Virus record (IMG/VR): IMGVR_UViG_3300027467_000630
Coordinates: 1 to 35,271 of that record
Source: a virus
Direction: 5' to 3' (one strand)
DNA: 35,271 nucleotides
Positions within the stretch are counted from its first letter, which is position 1. Each line of letters starts with the position of its first letter. Positions 30,031 to 35,271 of this stretch are shown here, piece by piece. The notes below the pieces were generated by a model, which searched no databases, was not told where the DNA came from, and saw nothing but the letters and a program-made list of their open reading frames with translations. The position numbers were made by a program, and so were the translations under genes.

Positions 30031-31401
30031 ATGAATATTGAAAAGGCCCATTGGTCTAGCAATGGCGACAATGTATATTTGTCGGTTCCGTTTGCTAAGG
30101 TCAATAAAGAAAAAAGAACCGTATCTGGATTTGCAACATTAGACAATGTTGACCAGACAGGTGACGTTGTACTTGCTGAAGCAAGCATAAAAGCTTTTGA
30201 AAATTTCAGAGGCAATATTCGTGAGATGCACAGCGCAACAGCTGTCGGTAAGATGGTTTCATTCAGACCAGAAACTTACTATGATCAAGACACAAAAGAG
30301 TTTTATAACGGAGTATACGTAGACGTATACGTTTCAAAGGGTGCACAAGATACTTGGGAAAAAGTTCTTGATGGCACTCTTTCTGGTTTTTCAATTGGCG
30401 GAAAGATTCTAGAAGCAGATAACGAAATGAACAAGTCAACAGGAGAGCAAGTTAGATTTATCAAGAACTATGAACTAATTGAATTGTCAATTGTTGACTC
30501 TCCAGCAAACCAGCTTTGCAATGTTCTTTCAATTTCTAAATCAAATGGACAACTTGTTTTTAAAGGAATGGCTGCAGAAGTTGTTACAGAAAATATTTTT
30601 TATTGTGAAGATAGCGATTCAATCTTCATGTCAACAGAAAAAACTTTTAACTCACCAATCAGCGGTAAGCCTGCAACATTAATTGGTTGGGTAGAAAGTT
30701 CAGATATAAATAAAGCGAAAGAAATAGATAAGATTCTTGCTTCATTTCAGAAGTCAAGATTACCGTTGCCTGAAGTACAAATAGCAAAACAGGCAAACGT
30801 AGAAGGAGGTAATGAGATGGAAAAGCTTAATGTTAACAAAGAAGCTGAAGCTGTAGTAGAAGCTCCAGCTGTAGTAGAAGAAGCTCTACCAGTATCAGAG
30901 GCGCCAGTTGCAGAGGCAACTGATGCAGATTCAACTCCTGCGGATGCAGTAGCAGAAGCAGATCTTGAAAAATCTGATATCGTTTCAGAAGAAACAACTC
31001 CTGCCGACTCCGTTGAAAAAGCAGCCGAAACAACAGAAGAGGTTGAACAACCTGATTTTGCAAAAATGCTAGGCGACCTAAAGGGCTTTTTCTCAGAGAC
31101 AGTGACAAAAGCAACAGAAGCTAATGCTGCTCAGGTTTCAGAAATCAAAGAAACTGTTGAGGCATTCAGCAAGAGTGTAAATGCTCAAATCACAGAGTTA
31201 GCAGAAAAGCACACTGCACTTAGTGCAGCTGTGACAGAAATCAAGGGCACCATCGAAGGTGTTCAAAAGCGTGTGGATGCTGTAGAAGGCGAAACCGCAA
31301 TTAAGAAGTCCTCAGATCTTGGCCGATCAGAGGTAGTAACAAAGTCAAATTCAAAATGGCACGGTGCTTTCCTCGGTTCCGTAAATGAAATCTTCAACTA
31401 A
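30031..31401 (+). CDS. Prohead protease (S78-type) fused to a scaffold domain
   Basis: This 456-residue protein has a protease at about 1-170: VSGFATLDNVDQTGDVV (31-47), REMHSATAVGK with the probable catalytic H67, and DGTLSGFSIGGK with the probable S121, then ELSIVDSPANQ. These match the assemblin-fold prohead proteases (S78 family, XkdF-like) that trim the scaffold and capsid proteins. A linker with a small beta segment (about 180-240) follows. Residues 263-456 are acidic, Ala/Glu-rich and coiled-coil-forming, as in scaffolds. A strong ribosome site inside the gene suggests the scaffold is also made alone. The ATG at 30031 has no clear ribosome site. Confidence 0.85.
   Translation: MNIEKAHWSSNGDNVYLSVPFAKVNKEKRTVSGFATLDNVDQTGDVVLAEASIKAFENFRGNIREMHSATAVGKMVSFRPETYYDQDTKEFYNGVYVDVYVSKGAQDTWEKVLDGTLSGFSIGGKILEADNEMNKSTGEQVRFIKNYELIELSIVDSPANQLCNVLSISKSNGQLVFKGMAAEVVTENIFYCEDSDSIFMSTEKTFNSPISGKPATLIGWVESSDINKAKEIDKILASFQKSRLPLPEVQIAKQANVEGGNEMEKLNVNKEAEAVVEAPAVVEEALPVSEAPVAEATDADSTPADAVAEADLEKSDIVSEETTPADSVEKAAETTEEVEQPDFAKMLGDLKGFFSETVTKATEANAAQVSEIKETVEAFSKSVNAQITELAEKHTALSAAVTEIKGTIEGVQKRVDAVEGETAIKKSSDLGRSEVVTKSNSKWHGAFLGSVNEIFN
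30803..30819 (+). promoter_or_regulatory. Internal ribosome binding site and start codon for a nested scaffold
   Basis: AAGGAGG (30803-30809) lies 7 bases before an in-frame ATG (30817-30819). It is the strongest Shine-Dalgarno string in the head region, although the same bases also encode Glu-Gly-Gly inside the protease-scaffold protein. Confidence 0.7.
30817..31401 (+). CDS. Nested capsid scaffold protein, 194 aa (internal in-frame start)
   Basis: The product would be residues 263-456 of the protease gene, beginning MEKLNVNKEAEAVVEA. It is highly acidic, with runs of Ala, Glu and Val in the first 80 residues (with two related SDxxPAD units), then a long coiled coil (GDLKGFFSETVTKATEANAA onward), and a C-terminal KWHGAFLGSVNEIF that could bind the capsid. 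The arrangement, protease and scaffold from one frame with an internal start, is known from lambda C/Nu3. The evidence is the strong ribosome site and the domain boundary; expression is not proven. Confidence 0.6.
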   Translation: MEKLNVNKEAEAVVEAPAVVEEALPVSEAPVAEATDADSTPADAVAEADLEKSDIVSEETTPADSVEKAAETTEEVEQPDFAKMLGDLKGFFSETVTKATEANAAQVSEIKETVEAFSKSVNAQITELAEKHTALSAAVTEIKGTIEGVQKRVDAVEGETAIKKSSDLGRSEVVTKSNSKWHGAFLGSVNEIFN

Positions 31402-31419
31402 TAGGGTAGGTGAAAATAA

Positions 31420-32469
31420 ATGAGTAATGAATTGTTAGAAAAGGCTGCAGCAGCTGGTACAACAGTATCAACAGGCTTCGGCTCATCAACAGGTGGTTCA
31501 GGCGTTCACACAGCTTCCGAAAACGGAAATGGTGGTCTCCTTAACCCAGAACAGTCAGCTAGATTCCTAGACTATATGTTCGATGCTACCGTAATTGGTA
31601 AGGTTGCACGTACTGTCCGAATGAAAGCTGATACAACAGAGATTGATCGTATGTCAATCGGAGAGAAGCTTGTAAAGCTTGCATCTGAAGGAGAGAACAC
31701 TGCTGTAAATAGCGGAGTAACTTTCTCAAAGATCTCTCTTACAACTAAGAAGCTACGCATGGACTGGGAGCTTTCAACAGAGTCACTCGAAGACAATATT
31801 GAGGGTGCAGATCTAGAAGATCACATTGCACGTATGATGGCAACACAGGCAGGAAATGACATCGAAGATGTTATCCTTAACGGTGATGAGGATCTTACAG
31901 GCGATGCACTTTACAAGTCTTTTGATGGCGCAGTTAAGAAGGCTAAGTCTTATGGTCACGTAGTTGACGCAGAGGGTGCTAATATTTCTCGTGCTGTATT
32001 TAACAGCGCATTGAAGGCACTTCCACGTAAGTACAAGCAACGTCGTACAGACCTTCGCTTCCTTTCTGGCTCAAACTTGATCCAGGATTATCTATACAGC
32101 ACATCACAGAACATTCAGAACGTTAACCCACAGGATATTGCTTCTGGCATCATCCGTGGTGATGTTCCTGTTCTTGGTGGCCCAGCAGGATACGTTGCAC
32201 CATACGCATTCGGTATCCCAATTGTAGAAGTTCCTCTTCTACCAGAAACACAGTCTGGCGATTATTCAGGCGCAGCTGGTTCACACGGTGACATCCACTT
32301 GACATTCCCAAATAACGTAGTTATTGGTATCAAGCGTGACGTAACTGTTTACCGCTTCTTCTGGCCTCGTAAGGACTCAATCGAGTACACAATGTATACT
32401 CGTGTTGGTGTTCAGATCGAGCAGGCAGACGCTTGGGTCGTTGTAAAGAACGTCAAGGTTGCTTCTTAA
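31420..32469 (+). CDS. Major capsid protein (HK97 fold)
   Basis: This 349-residue protein follows the protease-scaffold gene, and the spacing AGGTGAAAATAA-ATG carries a ribosome site. The N-terminal about 40 residues are Gly/Ser-rich, then LLNPEQSARFLDYMFDAT (about 40-57), RMKADTTEIDRMSIGEK, SKISLTTKKLRMDWELSTES (about 104-123), IARMMATQAGNDIEDVILNG (about 135-154) and a C-terminal domain with GIPIVEVPLLPE and FFWPRKDSIEYTMYTRVGVQ. These match HK97-fold capsid proteins in phages with PBSX-like portals. Arg codons are CGT/CGC at nearly every position (one AGA), unlike neighbouring genes, suggesting selection for high expression. A strong terminator follows. Confidence 0.9.
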   Translation: MSNELLEKAAAAGTTVSTGFGSSTGGSGVHTASENGNGGLLNPEQSARFLDYMFDATVIGKVARTVRMKADTTEIDRMSIGEKLVKLASEGENTAVNSGVTFSKISLTTKKLRMDWELSTESLEDNIEGADLEDHIARMMATQAGNDIEDVILNGDEDLTGDALYKSFDGAVKKAKSYGHVVDAEGANISRAVFNSALKALPRKYKQRRTDLRFLSGSNLIQDYLYSTSQNIQNVNPQDIASGIIRGDVPVLGGPAGYVAPYAFGIPIVEVPLLPETQSGDYSGAAGSHGDIHLTFPNNVVIGIKRDVTVYRFFWPRKDSIEYTMYTRVGVQIEQADAWVVVKNVKVAS

Positions 32470-32492
32470 TTAATTTAAGATAACCATTGGAG

Positions 32493-32516
32493 GCCCCCTA
32501 AATAAAATTAGGGGGC
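32493..32516 (+). terminator. Intrinsic terminator after the major capsid gene
   Basis: GCCCCCTAA (32493-32501) pairs with TTAGGGGGC (32508-32516) around a 6-base loop and is followed immediately by TTTTCATTTTAATTT. It is a textbook terminator 23 bases after the stop, and would give extra capsid-only transcript. Confidence 0.9.
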
Positions 32517-32545
32517 TTTTCATTTTAATTTGTTAATGCTATAAT
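32517..32545 (+). promoter_or_regulatory. Promoter TTTTCA-17-TATAAT (extended -10)
   Basis: TTTTCA (32517-32522) lies in the terminator's T-tract, with a 17-base spacer ending TGC, then TATAAT (32540-32545). The start site would be near 32552, with AAGGAG in the leader before ATG 32572. It would restart transcription for the connector genes. Confidence 0.6.
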
Positions 32546-32571
32546 TAATGTACCTAGAGTAAGGAGAAAAT

Positions 32572-32967
32572 ATGTCATTTGACAAACTAAAGGTAGCAGA
32601 GCTGAAAACAATAGCAACCGAATTTGCTGTTGACACGGAAGGCCTAAAGAACAAACAAGATATAATTGCAGCGATGGCTGAAGAGGGCGTCACATGGGAC
32701 GTATATCAAGCAACAATTAAAGAGGTTGCTGAAAATACAGAGGAGATCGAGATTTTGCCTAAGTTTAATGTTAAGGATGAGGTTCCAGCAGATTCTGTAT
32801 TGGTTAGAATGACACGAGCAAACATGCGTTATGACATTATGGGTCATACTTTTACAAAGGACCATCCATTTGTTGCAATGCCTGAAGACCAAGCTCAGAA
32901 AATTTTTGATAAAGAGGGGGGCTTCCGTTTAGCAACGCCTAAAGAAGTACAGGAGTTCTACGGCTAA
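32572..32967 (+). CDS. Head-associated protein with an N-terminal SAP/HeH-like helix pair
   Basis: This 131-residue protein has an N-terminal LKVAELKTIATEFAVDTEGL followed by KNKQDIIAAMAEEGVTW (about 5-42), the helix-turn-helix pattern of SAP/HeH or Rho N-terminal domains that often precede phage head-tail joining proteins. The C-terminal half (SVLVRMTRANMRYDIMGHTF, then GGFRLATPKEVQEFYG) is a small beta domain of the kind seen just after capsid genes. Its role is likely head decoration or DNA-end contact. AAGGAG lies before the ATG. Confidence 0.6.
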   Translation: MSFDKLKVAELKTIATEFAVDTEGLKNKQDIIAAMAEEGVTWDVYQATIKEVAENTEEIEILPKFNVKDEVPADSVLVRMTRANMRYDIMGHTFTKDHPFVAMPEDQAQKIFDKEGGFRLATPKEVQEFYG

Positions 32968-32976
32968 GCATTTTAA

Positions 32977-33966
32977 ATGGCTGAGATTTATAAGGACCAA
33001 ACAGCTCCAATAAAAACAAAAATATTTTGGGGCGGAGAGATAGTTGATGCTGATAATGATGACGTTATAGCAACAATCTATGATATAACAGAGGACAATA
33101 CAATAAATCCAGCTGTTAATCCAAATACGCCCGTAACTGTATTGGAAGCAACCAAACTAGAAACAGATGCAGGAACGTATCAAATTGTTATACCTCTTGA
33201 ATATTGTTTAAGAAATAGAAAGTTTAAGATCGTATGGTCTTATTCTGTTGACGGAAACGATGCAGCTCACACATATTATACAGATGTGGTAACTCCGTAT
33301 GCAAACCTTTCAGACGTTTGGGAGGATTTAAATATTGGTACAGACCCATCTGATCCAAATTACAGAACGTATCATGAGATACAAATGGCAGAAAAGTATG
33401 CAAGAAAATTAATTGAAATTTATACAGCTCAATTTTTTTATCTATATGACGACACGCAGATAGTTTATGGTTACGGATCTGACATTTTGCCTATGCCATT
33501 TAAGGTACATGAAGTGCATGAGTTGTATGAAAATGACATACTCCTTGTTGATAAAATAAATAATGTAAACAACTGGATATATGATCCAATCATCTCAGAG
33601 TCTGGATTTGGTGTAAGGGTAAATAAACAGGATTTATACGACAATACAATTTACACCGCTAATGGATATATTCCTCCATCAATAAACGATAGAGGATTTC
33701 ACGGAGCATTTAAAAAAGATGCAAGATACACCGTTGCAGGAAGATTTGGGTGGAGTTCAGTTCCAGACAATGTTGAAGAAGCATGTATAGTTTTAATAGG
33801 TCAGTTCTTCGAAAAAGACTCGGCATGGAGAAATAAATATGTAAAATCAATAAGTACATTTGATTGGAAATTTGATTTTATGGAAGATGCTCACAGAGGA
33901 ACTGGAAATCTGTATGCAGATCAGTTGTTATCACCATATGTCCTCAATGGCATGGTGGCATTCTAA
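32977..33966 (+). CDS. Head-tail connector/adaptor protein, 329 aa
   Basis: An N-terminal beta domain (about 1-105: MAEIYKDQTAPIKTKIFWGG, TDAGTYQIVIPLEYCLRNRK) is joined to a helical adaptor-like domain (about 115-329: YRTYHEIQMAEKYARKLIEI, VPDNVEEACIVLIGQFFEKD, GTGNLYADQLLSPYVLNGMV). Position three genes after the capsid and the helical C-terminal pattern fit an adaptor that extends the portal (gp6-like). It has only a weak ribosome site. The fused N-terminal beta domain is an addition to the usual short adaptor. Confidence 0.6.
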   Translation: MAEIYKDQTAPIKTKIFWGGEIVDADNDDVIATIYDITEDNTINPAVNPNTPVTVLEATKLETDAGTYQIVIPLEYCLRNRKFKIVWSYSVDGNDAAHTYYTDVVTPYANLSDVWEDLNIGTDPSDPNYRTYHEIQMAEKYARKLIEIYTAQFFYLYDDTQIVYGYGSDILPMPFKVHEVHELYENDILLVDKINNVNNWIYDPIISESGFGVRVNKQDLYDNTIYTANGYIPPSINDRGFHGAFKKDARYTVAGRFGWSSVPDNVEEACIVLIGQFFEKDSAWRNKYVKSISTFDWKFDFMEDAHRGTGNLYADQLLSPYVLNGMVAF

Positions 33967-34392
33967 ATGGACATCATAACCTCTGTAATGCCTATGCAGT
34001 TGGACGTGTATGTTCAATCTGACACACAAGATATAAACACTGGAGCAATTAAACGTGAGTGGAATTATTCATCAACAATAGATTGCCACGTCAAATCTGT
34101 CATAGGAAATTCAACTTCTGTTAGAGGAAGCGATCAGCAGGTTATAAATAACAAATACAAAAACGAACAAACTTTACAAATTAGAACAGTGTCTAAGTTA
34201 AGTTTAAGACAAAAAATAACTAATATAAGAAATAAAAATGGTCAGTATCTTTGGACTGAATTAGACTATCCTTCAGACACACCAACTGTGTTTGAAATTG
34301 TCGGTTCTACTCCAATAATGGATCCTTTTGGAAACGTATTAGGATATAACAGCAGCGCAAAGAGATCGGAGAATCAGCAAATTGGAATCTAA
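33967..34392 (+). CDS. Head-closure/stopper-like protein, 141 aa
   Basis: It begins MDIITSVMPMQLDVYVQSDT with strands and then QDINTGAIKREWNYSSTIDC, the pattern of small beta-barrel head-closure proteins (stopper) that follow the adaptor. LRQKITNIRNKNGQYLWTEL (about 77-96) continues the barrel. It starts directly after the adaptor stop, and its stop overlaps the next gene. No motif is decisive; the assignment is mainly positional. Confidence 0.55.
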   Translation: MDIITSVMPMQLDVYVQSDTQDINTGAIKREWNYSSTIDCHVKSVIGNSTSVRGSDQQVINNKYKNEQTLQIRTVSKLSLRQKITNIRNKNGQYLWTELDYPSDTPTVFEIVGSTPIMDPFGNVLGYNSSAKRSENQQIGI

Positions 34393-35173
34393 TGTGGCTT
34401 TACTTCAAGCAGCCAGCGGTCTAGAAAGACTGATGGTTGGAGTGCCACAAAATGGTCCAATAAAAGATAGTACGGTTGCACAAGTATCTGCATTGCTTTA
34501 TTATCAAGCAAATGTTCTTGCAAAGCTTGAACAAAACAAAGGTTTTCAAAAATTATTTAAAACAACAATATTTAATCAAATTGAAAAAGAGTTTGGTGAG
34601 TATGTTGATGCAAAAGCAAGAATATCTCCAAGATCGCTCCACCACGTGTACGAATGGAATAGAACTGGAAAGCCAACTTCTCGTTTGTTTAAATTAACTT
34701 CTACAAATGCTCCAGGTCTTGCTTTTAAGGTTAATTATGAATTTAAACTATCAAGATCAAATGTTCCATCAAAAAACAAAATGCAAAGAAATAAATATAA
34801 GTTTGCAAACAAGGCTAGAGTCATGGAAACAGGAATGCCTATTGTTATTAGACCTAAATCCGCAGAACGCTTAGTATTTGAAATGAATGGACAAACTGTA
34901 TTTATGCCTAAGGGAGCTTCAGTACTCGTTAAAAGACCTGGCGGAAGCGGAGTAAAGAATCAATTTGATTTAGCTTATTCCAGATACTTCTCTGGAGAAC
35001 TTGTAAATTCAGCAATTAAAAATTCAGGATTTCAACAGATATTTAGTACAAAAATTATTAAATCTTTAAATGCACCAGCATCAATTAAAAAGGTTAGATA
35101 TTCCTTTTCCCCAAATACTATTAGAACAGAAGCTGATTCAGCTTTGATGAAAGAATTTGGAGGGGCCCTATAA
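34382..35173 (+). CDS. Tail-completion/neck-like protein, 263 aa
   Basis: Assigned by position after the stopper. The first 90 residues are helical (VAQVSALLYYQANVLAKLEQ, IEKEFGEYVDAKARISPRSL), then HHVYEWNRTGKPTSRLFKLT (about 87-106), a pattern of tail-completion proteins, then strand-rich MPIVIRPKSAERLVFEMNGQ. The start is uncertain: TTG 34382 has GGAGA 9 bases before it and overlaps the previous gene by 11 bases; GTG 34394 has a weaker site and would give 259 residues. The stop overlaps the next ATG (TAATG). Confidence 0.55.
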   Translation: MESNVALLQAASGLERLMVGVPQNGPIKDSTVAQVSALLYYQANVLAKLEQNKGFQKLFKTTIFNQIEKEFGEYVDAKARISPRSLHHVYEWNRTGKPTSRLFKLTSTNAPGLAFKVNYEFKLSRSNVPSKNKMQRNKYKFANKARVMETGMPIVIRPKSAERLVFEMNGQTVFMPKGASVLVKRPGGSGVKNQFDLAYSRYFSGELVNSAIKNSGFQQIFSTKIIKSLNAPASIKKVRYSFSPNTIRTEADSALMKEFGGAL

Positions 35174-35271
35174 TGGCAGACTATTCAATAGACGCAATGT
35201 ATGAAATCAGAAGACATCTATGGGATGAGCTTGTTTCAAATGATATTAGATCCATCAGATTACTACCTTGA
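35173..35271 (+). CDS. Start of a tail-region gene; apparent frameshift at the window edge
   Basis: ATG 35173 overlaps the previous stop (TAATG) and opens MADYSIDAMYEIRRHLWDEL, which has the look of the N-terminus of a small tail-terminator-region protein. In the original frame, TGA falls at 35269-35271, after 32 codons. One base along, from 35242 on, the frame reads LDPSDYYL, which fits a continuing protein much better than the in-frame IRSIRLLP. Either a base is missing in the sequence, the gene is broken, or a +1 shift occurs; the window ends too soon to tell. Confidence 0.5.
   Translation: MADYSIDAMYEIRRHLWDELVSNDIRSIRLLP

Overview
The window is part of an AT-rich genome of a tailed double-stranded DNA phage (Caudoviricetes). 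It carries a portal, prohead protease, major capsid protein, head-tail joining genes, many tail-fibre genes, an endolysin and a holin-like gene. No host chromosomal, rRNA, tRNA, integrase or transposase gene was seen. Several -10 boxes (TATAAT or TAGAAT, often preceded by TGn) sit only 7-10 bases before an ATG, which implies leaderless mRNAs. Together with the small metal-site protein at 2595-2903 this would fit an actinobacterial host, but the host call is an inference.

Layout. (1) 1-3469 is on the minus strand. A strong promoter (3503-3532) drives an endolysin with an export signal, a CPVD...CLSC protein, three small unknown proteins joined by short overlaps, and a TylF-type O-methyltransferase. 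A hairpin (1282-1309) follows, then a second unit with a 49-residue ORF, a 2OG-Fe(II) oxygenase and a truncated sulfotransferase-like gene. (2) 3669-5910, plus strand: a monomeric B12-dependent ribonucleotide reductase and a holin-like protein with a perfect EF-hand loop. (3) 5979-19105: about ten fibre and receptor-binding genes that share interchangeable N- and C-terminal modules. Two of them (10269-12926 and 17777-19105) end in a proline/phenylalanine-rich spacer followed by a Hint (hedgehog/intein) domain. (4) 19206-25015: eight tightly packed genes, comprising six 2OG-Fe(II) oxygenases of the prolyl-4-hydroxylase type, one of them fused to a CDGSH iron-sulfur motif, and two proteins related to each other, the first DUF6065-like. 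(5) 25037-27986: a collagen-like fibre ending in a self-cleaving S74 chaperone, and a LamG-like structural protein. (6) 28053-35271: the head module: small protein, portal, S78-type protease with a nested in-frame scaffold start, major capsid, and connector genes. The last ORF ends exactly at the window edge and looks frameshifted.

Working model (inference): this phage makes many fibres with Pro-rich, collagen-like and Hint elements, and surrounds them with protein-modifying enzymes. The oxygenases may hydroxylate fibre prolines, while the Hint and S74 domains process fibre C-termini. The combination of two aromatic/proline-spacer-Hint fibres, an array of six oxygenases, and a CDGSH-oxygenase fusion is the strongest candidate for a previously undescribed system here.
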